From Adiantum capillus-veneris (Eukaryota; Streptophyta; Polypodiopsida; Polypodiales; Pteridaceae): a DNA stretch of 64,000 nucleotides. Numbering within the stretch: position 1 is the first letter of the stretch; each line of letters starts with the position of its first letter. The stretch covers positions 26,391,769 to 26,455,768 of the forward strand of contig CM043971.1 in assembly GCA_014529385.2 (NCBI GenBank), given 5' to 3'. The notes beneath the pieces were generated by a model. It worked only from the letters and a program-made list of their open reading frames with translations, made no database searches and was not told the origin of the DNA. A program made the position numbers and the translations under genes. Positions 1 to 11,240 of the stretch are shown one piece after another.

Positions 1-28
1 CTGTGACCCTTTCTCCAAGAAAGTAATT

Positions 29-1882
29 GTGAATCGTGATGCTACTTTTAACGAACAGCTTATGGGAGGCTCATGGTCCATGGATGATTCTGATGATACT
101 AAATCATTGCTTCAAGCTTTTCCATTTCTTTCAGAAGATGAAACTCTTCCTATAGAGCAACTTTCCTCTTCACAACCATCCATTCCGAATGTCGCCAATG
201 ATGATATTGATATTTTTGTTGATCTGCCTATTGATTTTGAACATGGCTCATGTCATGTTTATGATGACGATATTGCTGATAATGCTTTTTCTACTTCCGA
301 AGATCCAGTTACTTATGATGAAGCTATTTCTTCACCACAAAAGGATCAATGGCAAGAGGCTATGGAAGCAGAGTACGATTCTCTTATCTCTAAAGGTACA
401 TGGATACTAACTGAATTACCTCCTGGTCGTACAGCTATTAAATGTAAGTGGGTGTATAAGACAAAAGTAAAAGCAGATGGATCTTTTGACAAGTTCAAGG
501 CGCGTTTAGTTGCAAAAGGTTATTCCCAAGTAGCTGGTGTTGATTATCAAGAGACTTTTTCACCAGTTGTTCGCATTACAAGTGTTCGAGTTTTATTGGC
601 ATTTGCTGTTCAATTTGATTTAGAAGCTCATCAAATGGATGTGCGAACTGCTTTTCTTAATGGTGACTTGGAAGACGAAATTTATATGGAACAACCAGAA
701 GGGTTTGTTATTCCAGGTAAAGAAGACCTTGTTGCTCAACTCCATAAGGCACTATATGGTCTCAAACAAGCTTCGCGAGCCTGGTATACAAAATTTGATC
801 TTTTTCTCACCTCTAAAGGATTCATCTCTTGCTCGTCAGACCCCAACTTATACATAAAACGCCAAGGTAGCAGTTTTGTGATTCTTGCTCTTTATGTGGA
901 TGATACCATCCTTGTTTCCAATGATTTGGGATTTCTTCAGCAAGTGAAAAAGTTATTGTCTTCTGCATTTGATATGGTGGATCTTGGAGAGATTCACTCG
1001 TGTCTTGGCATTCAAATCCAACGGAACCGTACAAAAGGTATTTTATTCCTTCGACAGTCAAAGTTTATTGCAGATACTATTCAAAAATTTGGTATGGAAT
1101 CTGCACATTCAGCCAACACACCTTGTCTTGCAAGCTCTACGAAGAACACTTCTGACAATGGCGGTCAACTTGTCACAAATCAACCTTATGCTAACTTGAT
1201 TGGATGTCTTCAGTTTGTTGGCATGAACACTCGTCCTGATATTTTGTTTGCTGCTAATTATCTTGGACAACATCTTGCATGTCCTTCTCTTAAGCATTGG
1301 TCTGCTGCAAAGCGTGTGTTGAAATACTGAAAAGGCACTACAGATTTTGGTTTAGTCTATCGACGACAACTCACATCGGATTCTATGCAATCTCTTTCTC
1401 TTTTGGGTTACACAGATGCAGACTGGGCAAGCTCACATTTATCTATGCGATCTACTAGTGGAAATTGCTTCTTTATAAATGGTTGTCTTGTTTCTTGGAC
1501 TAGCAAGAAACAACGTTGTGTTGCAGTTTCTACGACTGAGTCAGAATATGTTGCGGCATCACTTGCAGCTCGTGAGTTGATTTGGCTTCGACAAATGCTG
1601 GTTGATATTGGTCACTCTCCTCTTTCTAGCACACCCTTGCGGTGTGACAACCAAAGTGCTATTAGTCTTGCAAAAGACTATGTTCAACATAATAAGTCAA
1701 AGCACATTGTTGTCCATTATCATTATGTCAGGTATGAAGTACGCAAAGGAACCATTATGGTTGAACACTGTCCAAGTGACCAGATGATTGCAGACATTTT
1801 GACCAAAGGCCTCAACGAGTCACGTTTCATCCTCTTGCGCTCGGAGCTTGGAGTTGCTTCGACCTCACTCTTTCTAGATTAG
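29..1882 (+). pseudogene. Ty1/copia pol C-terminal part: reverse transcriptase and RNase H, one internal stop
   Basis: This frame holds the copia reverse transcriptase, which copies element RNA into cDNA, followed by RNase H. Seen in sequence: the RT starts near residue 110 (WQEAMEAEYDSL), continues through KWVYKTK, RLVAKGYSQ, DVRTAFLNGDL and the intact catalytic YVDD near residue 290, then LYGLKQASRAW. A TGA at 1328-1330 interrupts the usual KYLKGT motif, after which the same frame continues with RNase H motifs (YTDADWA, STTESEY, CDNQSA) to TAG at 1880-1882. The 5' part (gag, protease, integrase) lies outside the window. The single stop makes this copy defective, although the rest is well preserved. 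Family assignment is secure; lineage within copia was not determined. Confidence 0.95.
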
Positions 1883-2130
1883 CTTCTTTGCTATTGTAAT
1901 AGCTTTGTACATATGACATTGTAATCTTTTAGGTACCATGCACTATGCACACTCCACATTTGCACATTGTGATCTCTAAGTCACTTGAATATTTGTACAT
2001 AGATGCACAATTCACTTTCACATCATCATCGCTGGTTCATATTTTCACATTGTATAGGGGCTTGGGTTTTTCCCTTGAACTCCCCAAGGGTTTTTTCATC
2101 CAAAGCTAGAGACCTTTGTTTGAGTGGGGG
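1883..2130 (+). other. 3' untranslated segment and polypurine tract of the copia element
   Basis: Non-coding sequence between the RNase H stop and the LTR. It ends in a purine run at 2122-2130 (GAGTGGGGG), which fits the plus-strand primer (polypurine tract) directly before the LTR. The segment around 2060-2115, with a CCAAGGGTTTTTTCATCC core, recurs at about 10115-10160 and in reverse at 31066-31095, so it is a family signature of the short-LTR copia group. Confidence 0.7.
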
Positions 2131-2271
2131 TGTTGGAGCTATATATGGCTCACTCTACTCAACTTGGTCTCACCTATATATTTGTATCTTGTCCTCAATA
2201 TGAATCAGTCTTTGGGAGCATATACGGTGTGTCTCTTGTCTCGTCTCTCTCTTTCTCTCTACATCTCAACA
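2131..2271 (+). repeat. Short 3' LTR of the copia element (141 bp)
   Basis: Begins TGTTGG directly after the polypurine tract and ends CTCAACA, giving TGTTG/CAACA terminal inverted repeats. The 3' half is CT-rich. Length and layout match the LTR copies at 10180-10333, 15412-15592 and 30889-31052. No target-site duplication can be tested because the 5' LTR is outside the window. Confidence 0.75.
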
Positions 2272-2639
2272 AGTAACATGTGTAACTATAGCCAACCTTA
2301 CCTATATTACCTATAAATGTACCATCAAAAGATCAAAAACTTTTGGTTGACTACTATACAAGACTTGAAAATGTATGACATTGCAAAATTGACTCAAAGG
2401 TGGATACCTTATAAGGTTGTCAAATTGGATACATAGGAGCGAGAGATATAAAATGTTTATTTGCATTTGCAAAAGGCTTCCTTTTTTTTTTTCATATGTA
2501 GGATTCCTTGAGGTTACCGCTCAATATTAAAATCTTTCCATTTAAGAAATTAACATCTAACCGCTTTTGCTTGATGCTTATAACCCTTAGCCACACAACC
2601 ATTCTTTGATTCCATGTAAAGAGAGAGAATGATAGAGCT
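2272..2639. other. Non-coding, AT-rich; nothing recognised
   Basis: No coding frame, RNA gene or repeat was recognised here. It contains a poly-T run near 2481-2491 and may include the undetected 5' portion of the following LTR-like segment. Confidence 0.5.
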
Positions 2640-3929
2640 TGAGATCTTGCAAGCAAGCATGCATTGTCATAATAATCAATATCTAATTCTCCTAGATCCT
2701 TGCTTGTAGGGGATGAGAGAGAAAGTCACAGACACACACACACACACAAGCTCCCTTTACACAAAGGGAATGAGGGACACATGTCAGCTCCCTAGCCCAG
2801 ATGCCCACAAGGTGTACCCAATTCCTATTGGATGGCCTTGGAGGTGGAACAATGAGAATTATGCTAGAGTAAATCTAGTTTAATTAATTTAAAAACACTT
2901 AACAAAAGAACCAATGAGAATTAAGCTCTCTAGAAGACTATTTGACAGTCTCCCAAGGGGACCAATGAGCATTCAACAGCCCAATGGCTTGCCTGATTCC
3001 TATTGGCCAGGAGGCAAAGGGGTCCAATGAGCGTTTAGTTGCATTTACTAATTACCTAAAGCTCTCACAAAAGGTCAGAAGGATATCACTTATACTGCTT
3101 AATTACCATTGGCTAACCCTGGGGAGGTCCAATGAGGTTGTAGCATGAGCAAATAGCAAGAGCGGTTGAGCAAGAGAGAGAGGGGGCTGAATTTTCAAAG
3201 GCATTGTTGACTCACACACACACACCACTCATGTGTGGAAGTAGGAAGACACTCTCTCTCTTCTCAAGCTCTAATGGAAAGCTTATCACCTACTCCAATC
3301 TTGTGAGAAGGGAGGCCTACACCAACAACTCTTGGCTTTGTGATGCAAATCCAACCAAGATCCAAGCTTCAATGCATGCTCATCTCCTCTACCATGTTAA
3401 TTACTAAGCTAAGCTATGCTAATATGAGTGATTATGTGAGGAGATGTACATCTTTCTCGTAAGGATACTCCTTCCTCCTCTCAATCTACTCTCATACCCC
3501 GCTAGCTCTCACCATCTTCGAAGGTGTGTGAGGTCTTGGGTCTGAGACCATGAGGGAATTGATGTTGTGTTTGATAAGTGTTCTGCTAGGTGCATGAAGT
3601 TTCCATCTTCATTTCACTAGCTAGTCTTGAAGGAACACAAAGAATTGTATTGTACAATGTCTCTCTTGATGGGAGAAACCATAATACAAAGCCTTTTGGA
3701 GGGGGGACCGGCTCCATGAAAATCCGGTCCTCAGCTGTTGTCAATAGCTTAATTTATCTCTCTTTTGAAAGTATTATTCATGCTATCTAACTAGGTGTTA
3801 TGCTTTTTGTTGCTCTCTCTCCACCCAAGCACTCTTGTTATTCTCATTAGGAAACTATTCTAATGAAATGCTCACTATGTTCATGCTATTTTCCGCTACA
3901 CACAAGTTACTAGGCCATTAAATGTTACA
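2640..3929 (+). repeat. Diverged LTR related to the chromovirus LTR at 54076-55649
   Basis: Several blocks match the 5' LTR further along, in the same order: a (CA)n run followed by an ACACATGTCAG block, AATCCAACCAAGA near 3350, CACCATCTTCGAAGGTGTGTGAGGTCTTGGG near 3510 (core CTTCGAAGGTGT), a GGGGGGACCGGCTCC block near 3700, and an ending in AGGCCATT...TTACA at 3929. No primer-binding site follows the end, so it is a solo LTR or an orphan 3' LTR. The 5' boundary is uncertain. Indels are numerous, so this copy is old or belongs to a sister subfamily. Confidence 0.7.
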
Positions 3930-5267
3930 TGCACACAATTAAGAGAGCACACAATGGATATGGAGCTTCAAAATATAACATAATAAGGTGACTGCATACA
4001 ATAGAATTCAAAAACACAAAACCAATAGCAATTGAGCTAACAAGACAAGGACTATCACTCTTCATGAGAGACTAGCCCAACCATATAGGGGCGAGAGCTT
4101 CCCACTACTTTCTTGGGTATCTGTTAGGCATGGTACATTACAAAAACACATTGTATCAATCATGGGCATGGCATGTTGCTCAATAAACGAGTTGTGACTT
4201 ACTTGGTTAATTTTGATTGTATTTTCGTGTTTTATGAAAGGTATGTGCATATGGGGTATTTTTCAATCTAGGTATTAATATGTTCAAAGAAGACTATATC
4301 TTTTGCCAAAAAATACCAATGAAGAACTTAAAAGAGTAAGAGAAAGCATGCATGATTGATGGTAAGCATGTAACCTTATTATTTTTTAGTTGAAAACCAA
4401 GATGCACTATTAACATGTCCCTTTAGTTCAAATGATTAAGTGCAAATGAGTCCAACAAAATGCAAACCAAAAAAATTGAATCCAATTAGATCACTTGAAT
4501 TCAATTTAAAGAGAATTTGAACCATAGCATTGTTCATGAGGCCTCAATTGTCTACATTTTAAAGCAATTAAGTCAAATGCTAGACCCAAATGCTTCCAAT
4601 CAATAGCATTTAAAATAAAGTTATCCTAGACCCAAATTGACTACATTACAACTAGGTCTAGAGGCATCAAATGAGTGGGATTGAGATAAATTGAATTAAA
4701 TTTCATGTTGATTGAATTTCAAACATGTCCGACATAGAGAACTTTAATCGTAAACGAGTTAAATTAGTGCATTAAAGTGTAACAAGTTCAAGTAACAATT
4801 GATAGAACATGGGTGCATAACCTTGATGTTTTGATCAGATGTATGTATGATTTCACTCATTTGTGACTGTCATTGAAAATGAGTGGACCAAAAGAGTGAA
4901 ATCGAGTTTCATTCTATTGAAATGAGTTTGACCAAGAAAAATTGAGTTTAGAGGAGTCAATTTATTAAGTGGCATTAGATCTATTTCAATTGGTTTTTGT
5001 ACAATAAACCCTAAGTAGCTATAATTGTGTGTAGTAAAGTCTGATAGGTTAGTCTAAAAGGATCTATATATTCTAATATGATGCAACTCAATGCATTTGG
5101 ATACAACTAGAATTAATTAAGGTCTATGAAGCTATATATGGTGCATTGGGGGTCATAAGTATATAAATGATGTAGATGTTTTAATTTAATATACTTACAC
5201 TAATTTTACATTAAGCATTTCTATTAAAATTTCTCACTTATCTGGATGAACTTTACTTACATTAAAT

Positions 5268-5480
5268 GTACTCAAGTAAATGGTAACACTTATATCTATT
5301 TCTAGATAAACAAACTTACTCCTGACAACTATGGTTTGAGAGCTTTGACTCATTAGAAACTCTTACCCAATGGTTACCATTTACTCAAGTAAATGGTGAT
5401 ATTTATTTCTAGATAAACAAAAATTCTCTCAACAACCATGTTAGGAGCTTTGACTCATTCAAAATTCTTACCCGATTGTT
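5268..5480. repeat. Imperfect tandem duplication, unit about 115 bp
   Basis: The block starting ACTCAAGTAAATGGTAACAC near 5270 and running through TTTCTAGATAAACAAA, AGAGCTTTGACTCATT and TCTTACCCAATGGTT is repeated from about 5383, with substitutions and small indels. Read directly; no function suggested. Confidence 0.7.
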
Positions 5481-6197
5481 CTACTTTGTACCACAAAAGA
5501 AGATCAACTAAGCTTGTTGAAAACTTTGAAGAAATCTAGGTTTTAAATACACCTCCACGTTAATATTTTGACCTTGTATTCCAACATAATATGAAATATG
5601 TAAGTATTTTGATTTACTAAAGTTATAACTTGATGCTTGTGGCCCAAGCTTATGGACATATTTTGAGAAGTTAATGAGACTTTTGAATAATCAACACAAC
5701 GTGGATTGTACTTCTAGGGTATCCAATTTACATTTGAATTGGATGTTTTCTTCCTATAGATTGTGATCTAGTTTGTGTTTAGGATTTTATCATTGATATT
5801 ATTTGGAGGAATATAACAGAAATTGTTCAAAACAATTACAATAATCTCCATCATCTTGTAATATCTTTTCCTCTCTAAGGAGAGTGTGTGCAGTGGTGTA
5901 CTTGCAAATCAATGATAGAGTGTGTGAGATATAAAATGTTTTGATCCCTTCCCTTTTATAGCTTTGTCTATAACTATGAGACTTAATTTTGCTTTTTTAT
6001 TTATATTCGAAAAATAATATATCAATTAAGAAACTTAGTTGATGATCGAGCGAGTGACCATGATATTTGTCAATAATTAGTTGTTTAACTATGCTTAATG
6101 AATTTTTACTAAAATGAAATTAGGGTAGACAAACTTTCTACAATAAGAGTCAATTACTTGATCCATAGTAAGTGAAAAAGTACCAAATGAAACACCC

Positions 6198-6420
6198 TTT
6201 GCTATATAGGAGTTTCTAAACTACTAGATGAGGATGCCAAAGAGCTAGCTACTATGTAGGAGTTCATGACTTACTATATGAACTTACTAGATAAAGACGT
6301 CCAAGAACAGGCTTCTATATAGGAGTTTATGATTTACTAGATGAACTTACTAGATCAGAACGTCTAAGAGCAAGCTACTATATAGAAGTTTGTGATTTGC
6401 TAGATGAATTAGAAAATTGC
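6198..6420. repeat. Imperfect tandem array, period about 62 bp, roughly 3.5 copies
   Basis: Units begin around CTATATAGGAGTTT and contain ACTAGATGAACTTACTAGAT. Unit starts fall near 6200, 6254, 6315 and 6378. The units differ by substitutions and the outer ones are partial. Confidence 0.7.
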
Positions 6421-6480
6421 TAGCTTACTTGCTAGATTAAATGTGAAAACTCCTACTTGTAACTAGGAATTATTGAGCGT

Positions 6481-7456
6481 GTACTCTAACTTGCTATCTA
6501 GAAACACGTTCAAAACTCCTTGTGCAATGGAAAGAGACAAAATAGTGCTAAGGTGGGAAAATCATCCTGCAGTGCAATATCGAATCAACAGCATAACTAC
6601 ATAACAGTCGTGGATGTGGCTGGTGGGCGTAGGGTGGTGGAGGTGGAGGTGCGGGCCTCTACGGCAGAATATAATAATGGGGCCTCGTCGGCGCCGTCGG
6701 CGGACTGCATGAAGGTGGGCGAGCTTTTGCTCGAGTTTTCGTCCGGCCATTTCATCGCCCATTATCCCGGCTCCTCCTTTCCCTTCCACACGGCTACAGG
6801 TAATCCAACTACACCGCGTCTGCATGAGCGCGCCTCTGGGCTGGGCACCGACGCGGATGCCGTGGCTGGCGCTGCCCACCTGTATGTGCTCTTCCCCATG
6901 CCCCGCCTCCATACGTGCCTCACTCCCCAAGAGCACCTCACCATTTCCCGTCTTTTGCACAATCATGTCGCTATCTCTAACTCTCCTTAGCAGCTTAATT
7001 ATGCGTCATGAAGACATTAATGATTAAGTCAAGTCTCCATTGGCGCTGCGTCTACTAAGGCGCTCTCGCGCCAAGCGGGTGCGCATGTTCTGGGGTCGCT
7101 TTGGCGCAGTGAGGGTAGCTCCCCATGAAGATATTCAGCAGGAGTTAACTATCACGACATCCAGCTTGACATCCATGACAGTCAAGGCGATGGCGAAGGA
7201 AGATGAAGGTTGTACACACATTAATAGTGCAGATCAGGACAACGAAGAGATCATATTACAGCTGCAAAGCCCGCAGGTATACACATAGCTTATGACGAAG
7301 CTGACGGTGATGATAAAAGCAAAGCCTTGGGCTCCAAAGCTTGAAAACATCAGCGAATGAGGACAGGAAGAATGATCTCATGAAACCATCAGCCAATAAG
7401 GCCAGCATCGGAAACAAGCTTGCATAAGTTACATTATATCTAAGGCACCTCGGCAA
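6481..7456. other. GC-richer island with overlapping open frames, function unknown
   Basis: The part from about 6600 to 7150 is clearly more GC-rich than its AT-rich neighbour and has open frames on both strands: 156 codons plus (6520-6990) and 134 codons minus (6562-6966). Neither shows a motif I recognise, and open frames on both strands are expected from GC-rich low-stop sequence. It may be a captured exon or part of an older element. No product is proposed. Confidence 0.3.
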
Positions 7457-7740
7457 TGTTGGAATAAAATAAAATATCACAGTTGTCATGTCTCGAGAAA
7501 CCAAGAGACACCAATACCTTTTCATATCCACGCACGCATCCCTATAACTGTAACCACAATCATGGAATGAAACAAGCCCGAGTACCCGCCTATCTCTGTG
7601 TATATCTCTCTCTCTCTCTTTGTATCTGAATCTCTCTCCTTCTCTGTGTAACACACACACACAATAATGTAATCTCTCTTTCTCTAATGCCTTACCACGC
7701 TGTCTGTGATAGTGGACTCCCTCCTGGGCCATCCTGTCAA
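7457..7740 (+). repeat. 5' LTR of the compact element
   Basis: Starts TGTTGG; similarity to the second copy runs through CTCTAATGCCTTACCA at about 7683-7698 and fades near 7727-7740. It contains only about 7 TC units at 7605-7618, against about 29 in the partner. The 3' boundary is placed by the fading similarity and the PBS-like motif that follows. Confidence 0.7.
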
Positions 7741-9179
7741 TATGGTATCAATCGCCGGGACGGCATGGATACCCTAGGCATGCGCACCAATATGCAAGTG
7801 TGTCCACCTTTTCCCATCACCATCGGCCTGCCTGTACAACCCACTGCAGCCTTTGAGGCTGATGTCGAACTCAAGAACGTCCCTACCTTGCTACCTGTCG
7901 TAATGCACGCGACCCAATCTGTGCTTGCTACTGCCAATGGCCATGCTCTTGCACAGCCTGATCTTTTGTCGTGCTGGCTAACTATACATGAACATGGCAC
8001 GTCGTGCAAGATCCGTCACCAAGGGCACCTTGTTGCAGATGCCACCAAGCCAGATGTTGCCAAGAATGTCGTTAATGCTGCTGCAGCCCAATCTGTTGCC
8101 ACTCCTGCGAATTCTTCACCTGCTGCTTGCGATACTACTGAACAGGCAAAACGAGCATTTGTTGACGACAATACTACCACAACACTTGCTGCGGCCAATT
8201 TCACATATGCCGCCTGTGCAGCCTCCAACTATAAAGCCATTGTGGAAACCGTCCCTGAACTGGATATCGTGTAGATGACGAAGCCCCAATTTTCTGATGG
8301 TCATGATGCTGCAGCTATTCATTTTGTATACCATGGAACCCATGATGATGACGATGAAAATTCCATGATCAACACATTCCTTGCTTCACTACAGCCCTGT
8401 GCAGATGGACTTGCTATTGCCCAACTTCATGCAGACGCACGTGCAGCCGCAATCAATAGCTAATACATGCTGTGAAGCCGACCTATTGTCGGACAATGAA
8501 CCTGCAGCCGATGTAGAATATGAAAAGGAAGATGAAGTCCGTGCCCCTACTGCGGATGAAAATGCTGATGTACCTGCCCAAGAAGTAGATGAAAACGCTG
8601 CTAAGACACCTGTCTCACATCCAATCGATGGCGATGAAGTACCCACCCGGAATGACGCAGCCAAGAATGACATCCCTGCTACGGAAATTACTCTTGCAGC
8701 ACCCAGCCCTGCCATGCTCGCCACCTTGCGTTGTGAATACTGTGGCCACCATGCAGATGAAGAAGACGAGGTTATCACCAACTTCCTGGCTTCTCTTGAA
8801 GAGGAACACACAAACTTTGACCTGCAGAAGGCCACCTCTGAACACTTCAAAGGCAGCAGTTTGTTTGGGGATCACCCTATGATAAATGAGCCTGCTCTGA
8901 CCAAGATGAAGAGATAGCAGTTGCTTCCTCCTACATGTACCAAACACAAGTTGATGATGCAAAACGTGCAGATGATGGTGAAACTGATCCAACCTTGATG
9001 GAAATCATTAGAAGGGTGCCTCGCCCTTACAACATGGATGCTGCTGATGCATTTCATGTTGTCCCCAAGTACAAATATTGTTGCGGTGGCTATCACAATC
9101 ATTGCTCAACATCATGTCGCCCTGTTAAGATTCAATCCCACAAGCATGAAGATCCATTCAATGATGGTGTATGCGGCTA
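7741..9179 (+). pseudogene. Unknown acidic, Ala/Asp/Glu-rich protein inside the compact LTR element, broken
   Basis: Consecutive open stretches run almost without gap: one frame to TAG at 8272-8274 and on to about 8463, a second frame 8381-8917, and the first frame again 8935-9179. Together they suggest a single ancestral reading frame of some 450-480 codons with one nonsense codon and two frameshifts. Visible features: Ala/Thr-rich start, strongly acidic middle, and a repeated motif (TFLASL near 8373, NFLASLEEE near 8783, each preceded by an Asp/Glu cluster). Cys-rich bits (CEYCGHH near 8730; CCGGYHNHC near 9080) could bind metal. No gag, protease or polymerase motif was recognised. It could be a highly diverged gag or a captured host sequence. 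Confidence 0.5.
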
Positions 9180-9513
9180 GCACAACTGATCATTTTTGTT
9201 GGCTCGTGTCGTATACAAAAGGGGGGAATAAATGTAGATCTTCATCCACGACACTCGAAGCTTTCTCACGAGTGCTTGATGCATCTGAAGCCACGATGGA
9301 AGATGAAACCTCACCATCGAATTTTCACCTTCAACAACTTCTTGATTGATCCCGGATAACACCAAATCCGAGATACAAACCCAAAATTTGTTTTCTCCTT
9401 CTTGCACTGATTGCAAAGCAATCAAAATCACAAAAACAAAAAGCACTTTCCAGCTCATCGAGGCACTTCTCATGCACAATAAAATCTTCTCTTGGCATTC
9501 AGCTGAGGGGGGA

Positions 9514-9659
9514 TGTTGGAATAAAATAAAATATCATAGTTGTCATGTCTCGAGAAACCAAGAGACACCAATACCTTTTCATACCCACACACGCACCCCT
9601 ATAACTGTACCCACAATCACGGAATGAAACAAGCCCGACTACCCGTCTATCTCTGCGTA

Positions 9660-9723
<64 letters not shown>

Positions 9724-9836
9724 TATCTGGATCTCTCTCGTTCTCTGTGTAACACACACACACAGTAATGTAATCTCTCTTTCTCTAATGCCTTACCACA
9801 CTGTCTCTGATAGTTGACGCCCCACCATCAAGACAT
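9514..9836 (+). repeat. 3' LTR of the compact element with an expanded TC microsatellite
   Basis: Begins TGTTGG at 9514 after the polypurine tract and aligns with the first LTR through CTCTAATGCCTTACCA. It carries a pure TC run at 9662-9720. The right end is tentative (ends near AAGACA). Confidence 0.7.
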
Positions 9837-9961
9837 GTTTGGTGATGCTATATTGATGACAAGCTACACAACATATTCACTTCTGATCACGAGTTAATCG
9901 ATAGCCTTTACCCCTTTTTATTGAACCTTTGTATTCATTATTGTATTTGATAGGATAAAAA

Positions 9962-10065
9962 AAGTGATGTAGCTCCTCATAAAATATTCATTGTAAAAGG
10001 AGTGATGTAGTTCCTCATAAAATATTCATTGTAAAAGGAGTGATGTAGCTCCTCATGAATATTGG
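9962..10065 (+). repeat. Tandem repeat, unit about 41 bp, 2.5 copies
   Basis: The unit AGTGATGTAG(C/T)TCCTCATAAAATATTCATTGTAAAAGG is present twice, followed by a partial third copy (AGTGATGTAGCTCCTCAT). It lies just upstream of the copia tail at about 10090. Confidence 0.8.
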
Positions 10066-10089
10066 TACATTCAATGATTTTTATAATAT

Positions 10090-10333
10090 AACGATGGGTG
10101 TATATAGAAATGTGGGTTTTTTCCTTGATCCCCCAAGGGTTTTTTCATCCACAGTTAGGGACCCTTATTTGATCGGGGGTGTTGACCTTATATGTGAAGC
10201 TACTCAATATATGGATTACATATATAGCTTCTCTATATAGAGCACCGAGGTCCCCTCTATATATACATCATCTCATGTGTGCATTCTACACACTTGGACT
10301 TCTATTTCTGTGCTCTCTCTGTCTCTCTCAACA
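10090..10333 (+). mobile_element. 3' tail and 154-bp LTR of a short-LTR copia element
   Basis: The tail at 10105-10179 repeats the family signature seen at 2055-2130 (CCCAAGGGTTTTTTCATCCA) and ends in a purine run (GATCGGGGG). The LTR at 10180-10333 starts TGTTGACC and ends CTCTCAACA. It has TATA-like stretches in the first half and a CT-rich 3' end. The coding region is missing, so only the 3' terminus survives. Confidence 0.75.
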
Positions 10334-10940
10334 ATGATGACGACATCGTTGGCACCCCCTCTCCAAAACCTTGAAGAATAGATGAGCCATGTTATATAAA
10401 TTGAATGTTGTGAAGGGATGCAAAAAAGCAGAGATGTAGGCAGGAGAGAGAGTAAACTAAGAAAAACAAGTGTTTTTTTTTGTGTAGAAGATAAGAAGGA
10501 GCTTGAGGGAAGCTTGGGGAGAAGTCTTTAAGGAATCTCAGAAAGACACTGAGCGAGATTTGGAAAAACCAAGAGCGAGCAAAGTCAGAGGGGGGACGAG
10601 AGTGGAACTTGATTACAAAACTTAATCGTTAACAACACTATGCTATCATAATTAATTTCTCATTAATTGTTTGTGACATGTTTGTGAACAAAGGACAATA
10701 AGGTTGCTAACAAAGGGTAGTGTGGGCGAGGGTGCAAACTTTCTCATTCTAATATGTAATCTTCCCCTTAAAATCTACAACACTTTGATTCATCCATGAT
10801 CTTCCTATCATCCTTTGAATATCTGAGAGTTTTAGAAAGAATATAATCCCCTTCTTGACCTTATTATTGTGCCACAATGCCCTTCTTCTTGCCCGTAGTT
10901 ATCCGAAGAAAAATGGGGAAGGAACAGTCTTTGCACACAC
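10334..10940. other. Non-coding; nothing recognised
   Basis: Purine-rich around 10440-10620, with no open frame of note. Probably old repeat debris between the copia tail and the LINE fragment. Confidence 0.5.
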
Positions 10941-10944
10941 ACAA

Positions 10945-11240
10945 ATGACATAACTATCTTTCCCAGTCGACCAAGTCATTGGTTACCATCCATCTTTGTG
11001 CCCTTGATCTTCAATTCAAGCTCCAAGCATCTCAGTTTTCTCCTTGGTTTGAGCCAATTGAAGCTCCTTTTCATTGGGAAATGCTAAGCACCAATTGAAG
11101 AAGTGGTAGAAATGGATTGCATCATGCCACCTTGGCATACCCACTACCTTGCAGCTTCTAACAAATTATGACATAGCTATCTTACCCAACCAACAAAGTC
11201 ATTGTTCACCATCCAGATCTGCTCCCTTGATTGCCCATGC
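10945..11240 (-). repeat. Imperfect direct repeat inside the LINE 3' part, offset about 222 bp
   Basis: ATGACATAACTATCTTTCCCAGTCGACC near 10945 recurs as ATGACATAGCTATCTTACCCAACC near 11167 (common core ATGACATA-CTATCTT-CCCA), and both continue into CCATCCA and CCCTTGAT. On the minus strand both encode versions of a WMV-ND-V-W stretch, so the end of the endonuclease region seems to have been duplicated. Confidence 0.55.

Larger units (their letters stand above)
3930..6480. other. AT-rich intergenic stretch without genes
   Basis: No protein-coding signal was recognised. The stretch has two short tandem arrays (listed separately) and otherwise unique-looking AT-rich DNA, probably old, eroded repeats. 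Confidence 0.6.
7457..9836 (+). mobile_element. Compact LTR element (about 2.4 kb) with a non-pol internal ORF
   Basis: Two direct repeats starting TGTTGGAATAAAATAAAA flank about 1.77 kb: the first from 7457, the second from 9514. The second copy is preceded by a strong polypurine tract (AGCTGAGGGGGGA). A PBS-like TGGTATCA lies at 7743-7750, just after the first repeat. These are the marks of an LTR retrotransposon. The interior has no reverse transcriptase, integrase, protease or RNase H motif, so the element must depend on enzymes supplied elsewhere. A matching 5-bp target-site duplication was not found, so the exact right end is uncertain. Confidence 0.75.

Noticed and set aside
7256-7732. 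158-codon minus-strand frame over the 5' LTR of the compact element
   Set aside because: It runs through CT-rich LTR sequence, giving Arg/Glu-rich low-complexity protein. The plus-strand LTR structure explains it.
8389-8992. Minus-strand frames of 153 and 125 codons inside the compact LTR element
   Set aside because: They are antisense to the longer, more continuous plus-strand frame and have no motifs.
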